Shown: positions 22,601-32,862 of the stretch, piece by piece
How positions within the stretch are numbered: the stretch's first letter is position 1
Layout of the letters: every line of letters begins with the position of its first letter
Source: Lepiota brunneoincarnata
Taxonomy: Eukaryota > Basidiomycota > Agaricomycetes > Agaricales > Agaricaceae
Direction: 5' to 3'
Length of the DNA stretch: 64,000 nt
Assembly (NCBI GenBank): GCA_023014365.1
Contig: JAEBUN010000028.1
Span: 124,001 to 188,000, forward strand
The notes under the pieces: generated by a model
The model's input: the letters and a program-made list of their open reading frames with translations, nothing else
The model's database searches: none
What the model was told of the DNA's origin: nothing
Position numbers and translations under genes: made by a program

Positions 22601-23444
22601 CCGAAGTTGAGGCAGCAATCGCATATCGGGAGAAAACGTTGAAGGAACGCAGGGATCAAGCAGAGGAGTCTCGTCAGGCTCATGGTGAAGGTTCAAGTAA
22701 CGGGGGGCTCAACGTGCCTTTGGAGGACCATGAACAGGTTGGGGGTAGCTCGATGGGCCGCCGTCACCATCGGCAGCCGTCGTCGCTTGGGAGCGTTTTC
22801 AAGTCGAAGGCTTTGTCGATTAATCCGCTAGCGCCGTCCACCTGCTTTTGACGAGACGCTCAGGTCCAAACTACACGAAACTCAGACGAAGCAGAACAGA
22901 GCACCAAGTCCGTACCGACATAGACAGAAGAGCAGGGAGGGGGCTCAAAGGGATGTAGCAGGGAATGGGACCGACCCCAGCAATACACCTGCGGGCGATG
23001 ACAGGATTATGGTAAGAGACTGGGTTGCTCCGCCCGGGAAAAGGATATCGGTGCCTGTGCGCATTGAGCCCAAAGTCTATTTTGCCGCCGAACGTACTTT
23101 TTTGGTAAGGGATGTGCAATTCCACCGTTCACGACAATCTAAAAGAAATCCCCTCCATACAGAAATGGCTCAATACCGCAGTCTTTATTGGAACAATTGC
23201 TACCACCCTGCTGAACTTTGTGCCGGCGGATGATCCAAGGGGTCTCATTAGCGCGGCAATCTTCACGTTCGCTGCACTATTGGCGATCGCCTATTCCGCA
23301 GGAATATTCGTCTACCGCTCTTACAGGATGCGGGATCGACATGCGTCAGGCTTGTATTACGACAAATACGGCCCCACGGTCCTCTGCTTTGTGCTATTCT
23401 TGGCCCTGGCTACGAACATCGGATTGCGGGTGTCCGAGATGTAA
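19623..23444 (+). CDS. VTC4: VTC4 polyphosphate polymerase (SPX-VTC-DUF202)
   Basis: VTC4 polymerises phosphate from ATP and passes the chain into the vacuole, and its SPX domain senses inositol pyrophosphates. The ATG at 19623 gives MKFGIKIS, spliced to [18 protein letters not shown], the SPX start. An acidic linker ([20 protein letters not shown]) precedes the polymerase domain with [66 protein letters not shown] and [17 protein letters not shown]. The basic and acidic residues of the tunnel active site seen in yeast Vtc4 are all present, so it should be catalytic, unlike Vtc2/3. Three C-terminal membrane helices ([18 protein letters not shown] onward) form the DUF202 part. Length is roughly 850 residues with more than a dozen introns. 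Odd points: a 531-nt intron (19916-20446), a 9-nt exon (20835-20843) and a one-base frame break near 22846. Stop 23442-23444. Confidence 0.95.
20835..20843 (+). other. 9-nt microexon of VTC4
   Basis: Three codons (Lys-His-Asp) between a 49-nt intron (20786-20834) and a 50-nt intron (20844-20893). Including it gives the continuous [14 protein letters not shown], the known SPX helix sequence pattern. Skipping keeps frame but removes conserved residues. Confidence 0.85.
22842..22850 (+). other. Apparent +1 frame break in VTC4
   Basis: In frame, [11 protein letters not shown] ends at TGA. One base fewer in the TTTT run gives [15 protein letters not shown] and leads on to the membrane part. The only GT...AG pair nearby would be 29 nt, too short to be an intron. 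Confidence 0.75.
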
Positions 23445-26400
23445 ATCCCATAAGTCACTATGATCTCATATTGTTTGTTTCATGACTTTGATTTTCTGCA
23501 TCTTGTCGCATTCTCACTCTCAGATATAATTTTGGACCTTGCGAAGTCGTGGAATCAGCTAATCTATCACGAACTTGAGAGTGATGGAATTCCATGATCA
23601 CACGGAGGTGGCGCTAGGTTTCGAACTTACCTGATGTCTACCTGTCCTCAAATGTACATTTGCTCGATTTTCCTAGCCGCAGGAGAATGTGGTAGATGTA
23701 CAGATGTCTTATTATTTTTACTTTTGCTATTCGACTTTTCTCCTGTGTCCGTCCAACACCACAATAATTTTGAACTTTGTTGTCAAACACAGCCTGACAA
23801 ACATCCTCTGTGCTGGAACGTTTGCAAGGCGATGATCCTTGTATCATTGGCCATCACCAGGCACTTCTTAGTAGAATCTGTAAAGCTGTGGTCCAAATGA
23901 CAGATACATGCGAGACCTAAACATTAAATTGACCTTGACATGTTAACAAGTCACTGTAAGGAACATGCGAAGCTCCCGATAGAAGTCTAGAGAGCTGTGT
24001 CGCCCATGGAAATGATGGATACATCTCCGGTAAATTCTGTACAAAAGCTGTGATCCACCGAAGTACGTATCAGCCTCGTGCATGCGACCTGAACGGATGC
24101 TGTGGGCCCGTGGGCATTCACGCACGTCACAGGTGGTGCTCTACACCCCATGCAGGAAGGTGTCTAACCGACCAAGACTACGTCGGAGGAAGCGCTTAGA
24201 CAGGTTATTCCTTGACAGTCGCAATCGCCGGTGGCATTTGTGGTTGGCTAGCGCTTAGATGCTGCGGAAAGTCAGGCCTTTTGGGCACTGATTCCACGGA
24301 CCTGACCTTTGCGATATGTTGGACACCTTCCTCCTAACAGTTCGTAGACTATAGTCGGCCGCTTTTTCACACCGGTAACTCAACGTTCCATCAGCACAAG
24401 TCCCGCACTACTGGGAATAGATTCAGCATCATGAAGTGCAGATTGCATCAGGAAAATATAATCAAGAACATGCTGTTAAGGGATCTGTCCTCCAGTGGCT
24501 ATCTTCTATGTTCTGGGACTTTTGAGGTCATGCTTGTGTTCACTAATGAACGTGGGGCAGGCGATGCCAAGTAAGGAAGATAGGATTTCTTAACTCACCC
24601 CTCAAGAACCTCAAAAGAGAAATCTGAACAAAAAGATGTCGCTCCGGATCGTGTGGCCGAAGGGGAAGTAGCTCTATCGGTGTATTAGGCTCCCACACCC
24701 CGGTTATTCTGGAAAGTGATAGCTCATACCATATGATGCTGTTGGTATTTTTGAACGGACGCGAGTTAAGGAGGATGGGGTAGGCTTAGCTTGGACGACT
24801 TGGTAGACTGGATTGGAGGGGGCTTTTTGATCGGGCAATTTGGACTGCGATAGACAGCCCAGGTGAGGTGAGGGGGGCCATTTTGGCTAGTGGACATTCT
24901 CCGCTAACGTAAAGGTACAAATCGATCGTAGCAGCGGCTGGCATTTGACTGTGGGTGAGTAAAACTGTATCAGCACGACCGGATCCTGGACCTTTAGAGG
25001 ATCAACTGCGGAAGGTTGAGAATCGTCCATTGACTGGCAGGTGTTAGTCGTACCATAGACTGGCTGCGGAGAGGGGGTAGCGAGCATGTGCACAGATTAG
25101 TTGCAATGACTAGCCTGTGGTATGGCAAAGTCGGTTGTCTCGGGGCACCGAAATAGAACGTGGATGGGCGGGGTAAAGGGAAGGGACGGATCTTGATTAG
25201 ATACAGGGCCTTGGTATCCAGGGAGATTCAAATCGGTGAAACGTGGGGTCGATATTATTGGCATCATGTTCAGCGAGGCAGGCAGAAATGATGGTAATGC
25301 AAGGGATCACCCTTCAAGCTCACACTCAGTGAAATTTGCATAAGTAGACTCGGTGAATTTGTGATTGCGGTTCTTTGTGCAGGGTGCACAGTAGACTAGG
25401 TTAAATAAGCTCAGCCCTGCCTGACGGTTGATCTGGAACGATACCTCGACTCGGTGAATTACGCCCTTCGTGTGACCATGGCTTAACCGTTCGCTTGTCG
25501 CAAAGAGACATCCAGGAGCGTGGTAAATACCAAGTTACATACGCCATTGCCCCCAAGATGTTTGCGGGTAGATGAAGTCAGGGTTCCAGGATATCCTGGC
25601 GCAGGGTTAGGGCTCGTGGCCGAAATCGGCTGAAAATGACAAGCAACGTGGGTTTGGTTTGATTGAACCTTCGTGCTCGTCGGAGGGAATGCAGAACTGG
25701 GTGGGTAAATCATGGGGATGGGGGGCATGAAATTCTTCTTCCTCATTTCTCGCGCGGAGTGCGAAAGACTAGCAGGGGAAGGTAAGGGAGAGTGAGCCGT
25801 CCACGGTGCATCCATACCGAGGGAATAAATCTTGTAGCGGGTCGATAAAAGTGTCAATAATTACTAAATTTGTGCTTTTTAGTGCAGGCATCTACTGTTC
25901 ACGCCCCGAGACTACATTTTGCTTGAGCTGCTAGCTCGGCGCCTTAAGAGCACCCGAGGCGCCGAAAGTGTTTGTTCGCCAATTGATAATCGGGGGAAAG
26001 ATAAGATAAAGAGGATAGCATCCATCGGGCGGTTGTCTGTACGACCCGAAAATTTCAAGTCCATGACACCGAAGAGCGGATCAGGAGTGGGGTTGGAGGG
26101 ATGGAAGTCGTCGTTGATTGACCAGGGCCTTTAACAACCCCTAACATTCTCGCTTGGGAGTTGAAGAATCGGCAGAGACCGTGGTATATATGCCAGAGGA
26201 ACCAGGGAAGGCGCTGAATGAGGATCGAATGCGCGCCCATGGGATGGGCGCTGCCATAAGCTGTTAGAGCCAAAGATTCGTACCTACGGTTCGTTACTGT
26301 TTTGTATAGAAGACAGGAAGGGTGTGCCTCGCGCGCAGAGTCGCACTTGTAAATACTTGGGCGGTCGATCACGTGTATGGGGGCATTGTTTACTCTGCGA

Positions 26401-27264
26401 CCAGATGGGGGAGCTTGAAGGGCAATTCCTATGTCGAATCACCCTCGAGCGCTGGATAAACGCAGCTAACTCAGGCTCTGCGCGCCGCAAAGTCCTTGTA
26501 AGAATGTGCGCCCATTGCTTGAACAACTGATAATGGTCTTGTGGAGGTCATGTGCGCCATCAAAACTACTGAATATAGGCAAGAGTCAAACAATGCATTT
26601 CCCGGCGCAACCGGTATAAACCTGACGACGACCCACCTCGCGCCCAATACCTCTTTCCCCCTTTCCTTCTCCTAGTACCGCCCAGCACCCTCGGTGGGCA
26701 GCAATGCTATAAACCTCTCTTCTGCGCAGTATATATATTGTCAATTTCACTGTTTCCTCCCCCTCACTCACTTTCTCATTTCCCGGTTCCGACGGCAAAC
26801 CTCGATATCCCGGTCTTCACCTCTGCGCTAGACCAGGGATTATTACGGTATCATTCCTCTAGTATGTTTCCCTATATCTTGCTCGCTCGTATCTAATCAT
26901 CTGTGCTGTTTCTTAGTGCCCTGAAATGATGGGTTTTTCTGTTATTCACTGGTTAACTTCTGCGAGCTTGCAACACCTGCAGCGCTGGCAAACGCTTGTC
27001 AGGACAGCGCTGCACCAAGTTTCCACCCGGCGCTCATCAGGAATTTAGTCTGGTTATGGGCGCTGTGATTCTGTTCCGTTTCAAGTTAGGGTCAATGGCA
27101 AGTAAATTCGTTGGTACTCCTAAAAATACAATCATCTAAGAATTATGCTAGGTATGAGATACACGGCGGCAGGATATACTACGGTAAGGAGGCCAAATTA
27201 TATACCGTATTGATAACTCAAGTGACTGGAGAAAATCGAATAGGCACGTCGAGCGCTGGTATCA
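23445..27264. other. Gene-poor stretch, 3.8 kb
   Basis: No frame in it shows a domain, a plausible exon chain or family-like composition. The longest open frames (about 125 codons, near 25483-25857 minus) look random. No terminal repeats, transposase motif or tRNA were recognised. It could hold non-coding RNA or decayed elements. Confidence 0.45.
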
Positions 27265-29677
27265 TTAAATCAACAGGAGTCGTAGGTTTTTTTCTTGCAC
27301 CGTCTCTGGCAATGACACTACACCATGCGTCACATTCACGTCGCGCTTTTGCCACAGGAGCTCCATCAAGAGTCTGGCCTGCATCAGATTTCCAATGGTC
27401 TCATTCTGCACTTTGATTCTCCCCCTGAGGAATTCTCTCTGTGTCGAATCGTTGGTCATACAACCCTGCAAGTGCAATTGGCAAGACTACCCCACGCTCC
27501 ACCTCCGACGGTGGCGACTGGCTCAACAAGTGGATGACGCGACGAACGGATTTTCCAATCTCGGGGACACCTGGAGACATACCGTCAGGCATTGTTTGTG
27601 GCTTTTATACTTAAACACTTACCGGGACTGGGACTATTCAAAACAGTATGAAGATAGAGAACTGCAGCTTCTCTGAACAGATCAGCTACCACAGCGCGCG
27701 CGTCGTCGCTTGGAAACGCCACGTCAAGCTCGCCCGCAGCCTCGTTCACAATCAATTTGTGATTGATGTCATTGATCAATCTCGTGTCTGTGAGATTTTG
27801 CTTTAGGTGCTGCTCGATGACATCTCCTCGTCGGATCAATTCCCTGTAGCTGAGGGTTCCCTCGCGCTGCGCAGTCGCCTTCCACTGGGCTAGGACGGAT
27901 ACCTCCGCCATCATCAACAAGGCCTCATCAGGGCATCCTATCAGGGTGTCCATCCGAAGACCGCGCTGGAAAGGCATATTGTTCTGGTCCCAGTATGTCC
28001 CTCGTTCTCCGAGTAAACGTCTCCAAAGAGGGAAAAATTTTGGAGCCCTTCCTGTGGTGACGCCGGCAAAGATATCAATCCACTAGAAAATCACTAGGCT
28101 GTCAGAAAATCTTTGAAACTTCTGGGAATGATGCCTTTACTAACAAGGGTACCCTTTACGACAAAGCATGCTGCGGGAGACATTCCCTGGAAGAATAACC
28201 ATGGTTCCTCAGTTGCTGGAAGCCCGGTTTGGACGAGCCACTCGCAGAGGATGGTGAACGGTTCATCCCATTCTGTAACGCATCCCGACATTTGCGAGAA
28301 GAGGACAAGGTAGAAGGCGGCAACGGCATCGGCTTCATTCAATCCTCGTTGGAGGTCCTTATTGCCTTTGAGTTGGAATAGGGCCTCGTTTCGGAAATAA
28401 ACTGCAGGGGAGTGTTCGGGCTTGGTGTCGGGCTCCATGCCTTGGGAGACGCGCATCCTCTTCTGATGTAACCGACCTAGTGCATAGACGGCTTTAGTAA
28501 CAGGACCCGCTGGGTCTTGTTTGATCAACTGGAACAAACACTGGTCGTCAGAACTTCCGCTGTAAACAACTTGCAGCGGAATCACTCACGCCGTAAGTCA
28601 CATTAGAGACCATGTTGTACGCATCAAATCTGAACAGCATCTGACGAGCGTTGTTAAAGTCATATAGGACCTGATCGATGTTGATCGAATGTTGGCTCGC
28701 GGAAGAAAACTGCTGCTGCTGCACTGGGTGATCCGAGAATCCTTCATTCGGGAACGAGGTGAAGTCGGGAAGGGTGTCGAATGACATATGCCCAGAGTTG
28801 GATAGGGACGGAATTTGTGGCTCGGTTGAGTACATGGTGCCCATGGGCATCAACCCCATGTCCGCATGGCTGTTCATGGGGACATAGCCACCAAACATGT
28901 TGTCGAATACGGGGTTTGAGGCACCTAGAATCAAGACGTCAATTCAGATCATGATGACAAAGTCAAGGGTCGGGTCGACTTACCGGGCATCTCGGGAAAG
29001 CCATAGGGTTCATTGGGGTTGAAGATTGCACCGCCGCTGTAGAACGGCAGTTCCTCGTGGCTGGTGTTTGGGAGATGTCCAACGGACGAGGTTGAAGAGG
29101 GGGGAATATCGGGTGCTGATACTCTATGGGAAATAGAGGGACGTGCTGCTGTGGAGGATGCCCCCCGAGTAGATGAATTACGACTGAGCAGGCTGGAGCG
29201 GGGCTGTCCGCGGATCAGGCCTGCTCGGTTGAGCTGCTCCTTGATCCCCGCTTTGTACTCATCAACGGCCCTCTTATCCTGCAGAACGATATCAACTACA
29301 GTCAAGAGATGCCTCAGAGGGATGAACACTGACTCTCATCCATTCTGGACGCCTAGCACCCCAGCCCAAACACTTGATAGTCAGACGTTTGCAGGTCTGG
29401 CACGTATCGCCTTCGCGTTGTTCGTCGCATTTCTGTTCGGGTGCACGATGTCAGGTCAAATTGTGAGGGTAGTTGTGTCAGTAGAGCGAACCTTGCGGCG
29501 TAAGCGACATGTCCTGGTGGTTTTTTGGTCAGCGGGGGGGAGGGAGGGGTTTAGTCATACAGCAAACCCCACATACCAGCATCCTCCTTTGCTTGCACTC
29601 AGTGTTCGGGGAAGATCAACAGAGGAGTGACTTGGGGTGCTGCGTGCGCTTTGTGATGACTCTGCTTGAGGATTCAT
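27265..29677 (-). CDS. Zn2Cys6 transcription factor, copy 1
   Basis: Fungal binuclear zinc-cluster regulator. The first in-frame ATG is at 29677 (MNPQAESSQSARSTP). The cluster is C-W-T-C-RLRRKK-C-DEQREGDT-C-QT-C-KRLTIK-C, i.e. CX2CX6CX8CX2CX6C, followed by LGWGARRPEWMR. It is assembled from three exons, the middle one only 22 nt (29492-29513). A linker with DEYKAGIKEQLNRAGLIRG and Gln-rich patches follows. The C-terminal regulatory part resembles PF11951 (Fungal_trans_2): CLFQLIKQDPAGPVTKAV, LWIDIFAGVTTG, FREAAVLYLHTVL, then LAG and CMTNDSTQREFLRGR. Those last two pieces lie in different frames, one base apart near 27462. It is nuclear by inference and no target gene can be named. A paralogue lies 3.2 kb upstream on the same strand with matching intron positions. 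Confidence 0.88.
27460..27466 (-). other. Apparent +1 frame break in Zn2Cys6 copy 1
   Basis: VVLPIALAG must continue as CMTNDSTQREFLRGR to match the family. The sequence GGGTTGTATG has one base too many, and a single T would restore the frame. No intron possible. Confidence 0.75.
29492..29513 (-). other. 22-nt exon inside the zinc cluster
   Basis: It encodes Thr-Cys-Arg-Leu-Arg-Arg-Lys, including the second zinc ligand. It is flanked by a 63-nt intron (29576-29514) that splits the Trp codon and a 59-nt intron (29491-29433). Without it the zinc cluster cannot form. Confidence 0.82.
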
Positions 29678-30298
29678 GGTGGAGGGATCTAGGCAGGTCG
29701 GTCGCGTCCTCGGGACTTGAGGAAGAGGAGGAGGCAGTGGAGGAGGGAGAGGGGCTTCCACTGGGGGAGGGATTGGTAGTTCCGTAGGACATTCGTCTGG
29801 GAGATTGGAGTAATTGGGAGACTAAATGTAAGATAGAGTGGTCGGAGGGACCGTCAATGTATTTGTTGAAGAAAAGGCAAGTTGCGTCGGAGTAATTTGT
29901 TCTACGTGATCTTAAGAGGAAAGGGTCCGTAGGAAAGAACGGAGGAGTCCCGCGGTTCAACCCCGTTTTGGAAGAGATATAATAAGCTGGCGAAGACGGG
30001 GCAGATGAGACGACGTGATGGAGTTGTTTCCAAGGAGGCCAGTGGTAGGGAACATGGCTGAAAAGAGTTCTTCGAGCTGTCCTCTAACCTGTCAGGTTCT
30101 ATCTCCGTGCGGAGATCACAGGAAACCAGATTCAAAGAATTAGATGACCCCCCCTACCTCATCGGACCATCAACGCAAGCGACCCACGGCATAGGTTTGG
30201 CACCGAACCCGTATATCCACATGGCTGACATCGCCTACCCATCCCTTGTATTCCCCTCCTCCCAGCTCTTCCTTCTGGCACACACAGGCACAGAGAGG

Positions 30299-30322
30299 GA
30301 GAGAGAGAGAGAGAGAGAGAGA
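30299..30322 (+). repeat. (GA)12 microsatellite
   Basis: Twelve perfect GA units with an imperfect GA-rich flank on the left. It lies about 620 bp upstream of the copy 1 start codon. Confidence 0.95.
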
Positions 30323-30880
30323 TTCCTCCCTCTGGCTTTTTTGTTGCTCTTCTTACATAACTTTGCGACAATTTCGCAAAAAAGCCCGCTTCTTGGACTT
30401 GTCCAAAAAAGGAAAATTAAAAGAAGGGGTGCATGTTCGGCAAACCCCGGGTCTGGCTGTACTATTTAATCTCATAGACCCTCCCCCAACGCCCCCGTTC
30501 CCTTCCCCCCAACCCTTTCGCTTCATGTACATTTATGCCGTCAGGCCACTGGTTCATTTTACGGTAGTCCTTCTCACTGGCTATGAAAATAACAACATAA
30601 CTGTTTAGTCTCGAATGGCCTGTGCTTGCCCAAAAACTTTAATAATTCCAGTGCCAGGAGCAACCCAGGTGATATAACTCCCGGCATAGCAATCCTATGA
30701 AGTTAATCTGAATGTTGGCTGCCTTCTATGTTGTTTCGTGGCGTTGTATGGCGTAAACGTGAATGTACTTATCTACATACATACTGTTCCCAATACGAGC
30801 CTATAATCGAGGACACCGATGCCCGGAAGTGGAAGTGAGGGTTAAGTGGAGATTGACTATCAATAGCATTTTGAGATATA

Positions 30881-30944
30881 GGGGGGGAGAGGGCAAGGGG
30901 GGTAGCGGTGGGAGGGGAGAGGGGGGAGGCGACGAGCAAGGGGG
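30881..30944 (+). other. Candidate G-quadruplex cluster
   Basis: Seven runs of three or more G within 64 bases, with short loops (AGA, CAA, TAGCGGT, A, AGA, then a longer one). This fits the G3+ N1-7 pattern several times over. Structure formation is inferred. Confidence 0.6.
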
Positions 30945-32282
30945 CCACATGCCATTTCTATCTGGGTATTGTGGAGCTTGTCCGAGTTCCCAATTGCCTC
31001 TTTCCGCATCGTCGAACTTAGTGGGGATTGTGGACAAAGTGCGCCTTTGAGCCAAGCATTCACGAGACGAGCAGCTCTAAACAAATGAACAGCCTAACGA
31101 GGTACAGTCTATAGAGATAGCATCGTTGACAAGGGGACTACGGTAGATATTAAAAGAACGACTAAACGATTCTGTCCAGCCAGGCCGGGAAGGGGGGGGG
31201 GAGGGGGGGACTCCACGATCCTATCGCATCTCTTGTGCTGATGGTGGAGGGAGTTGTCGGGCAAAACAAGCCCAAGTGGAATCCTGGGATTTCGCTAGTC
31301 CATCAGTTGGGCATGGCCGGAAGAAGAAAGGTACTGATTCCATGATATCATTATAGCCCACACACCTTCATAAGTCTATGCGGGGTTCCGGGCCTTCTCC
31401 CCAGACAACCTTGTTTAGTTCTAGCCCCCACTGTTTGATGAAAATGATGTGGTACTTGCGCACTTGACAAACAATAAGGATTTCATGAACCTTCTCGAGT
31501 TCCAAGTTTTCATTTGGGCACAAGTTAAATGTCACTAAGAACATGACGACAGCTTCAAAAGTCGTTAACGTGAAGGTGAAATTTTTCGACAAACGGGTTC
31601 CAAGACTTTTCATAGTACATACTCGAGGGTTGGGCTGACATGATTTGCTATTCACTTCCAAGGGCCGTTAGACATACGCCGCACGTACTGAGAAACCGAG
31701 CTTGACCGTTGTATGGCAATCATGACTCGCGCAAGGGGGATTTCAGCGAAAACTAGCGACAGCTGCGGCGGAGGAAAAAACTCCGGAGGGGAGGGGAGTG
31801 GTGGTGGTGTTAATTCAAATACGCGAATACCAAGCTTTGCTTCCCTCCGACTCCGACGAGAGACATGCCACCATCTTTTCGTCCGAGTTGACCATTTGTG
31901 GCGCTACGGACTTGATGGACTCCGGTCGGTTCCCCTCCGGACATCTCATGGCATCCCTCCTTGTACCACAATTGTTCATTATGCAGTGCACGATGTTGCT
32001 GCATATTCCTAGATGCTCAAGAAGGATCATCATGCACACTACATACTACGCGTCCCTTACATTCCTCGGAAACACCTCAACAACCCCAACGTCCAACGCC
32101 GAAAACGCCAGAGCGGGGGGGAGGGTAGCCTCATGATCATTCCAATCAGCTGTCGTCCTATTATAACCCGCTCGGGTTAACTTTTGACCTTGATTTCATT
32201 ACTCAATCTCAGGATCGCATCATGCTTCGGTGAGACTGGGGGGGGGGAGCCTTCAAGCTCAAACTTGGGGGCGTTTGTGTGT

Positions 32283-32329
32283 GGGGAGGAGGAGGCGGAG
32301 GCGGAGGAGGAGGCAGAGGAGGGGCGGGG
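32283..32329 (+). repeat. GGA/GGC purine-rich tract
   Basis: Imperfect trinucleotide run of GGA, GGC and GCA units on the plus strand, about 530 bp downstream of the copy 2 stop codon. Confidence 0.7.
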
Positions 32330-32862
32330 TTGTAAGATCGGCGATGTGTGATAGATGGCCGGTGCAGGGTTCACCAGCGTTTCAAAACCCTTGGCTCACG
32401 TTCGAAGCCAACGTGGGTATAAATACATACCTTCTTTAAATGAGAGGGGGGGGGGGGCTGGGTGTTGTTGGTGTGTGTCAGGATTTGATCTCAGGGATGA
32501 TGGGACAAAAAGATCTTTGTGTGTCGCACCACTACATCAGGGGGGGATCGCTTGGGACTGGTGCTCGAAGCTAGGTTGATTGTTGATTGATCAATGCCGA
32601 TCGTTATCGTATAGAGTGGATACAGGCAAAAGAACATTGGATTATAGACATATGGGCAATATCATTCGACGATGTTTTGGATCATTGTATGTAGTAGAGA
32701 GATAGGACAGAGAAGAGAGAAAAGAAGATTGGGGGGGAGTCCATTGTTATCGTGGTTTGTTGTCGTCGCTTTAAACAGAATGTTGATGCCGAGAGAGAAA
32801 CATATTCAACGGCCAGGAGGCGTCTGGCCTGCAATTCGCCTCTAGGACACAGAAAACCCGTT

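Larger units (their letters stand above)
29678..32862. other. Gene-poor G-rich stretch between the two regulators
   Basis: It contains the promoter of copy 1, a (GA)12 run, a dense G-run cluster near 30.9 kb, further G tracts of eight or more bases near 31190, 32238 and 32450, and a GGA/GGC tract. No protein-coding exon chain was recognised. Confidence 0.5.

Noticed and set aside
22812..22864. A short intron to explain the VTC4 frame change
   Set aside because: The only GT...AG pair is 29 nt, below the minimum seen here, and would remove family-like residues.
23610..23640. AGGTTTCGAACTTACCT, a tRNA-like hairpin
   Set aside because: The loop is nine bases and the rest of a tRNA is missing.
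25483..25857. Open frame of 124 codons on the minus strand
   Set aside because: Random-looking, Pro/Ser-rich, no splice partners, no motif.
29946..29975. GCGGTTCAACCCCGTT, a T-arm-like hairpin
   Set aside because: The T stem pairs four of five, but there is no complementary 7-base acceptor end upstream and no D or anticodon arm.
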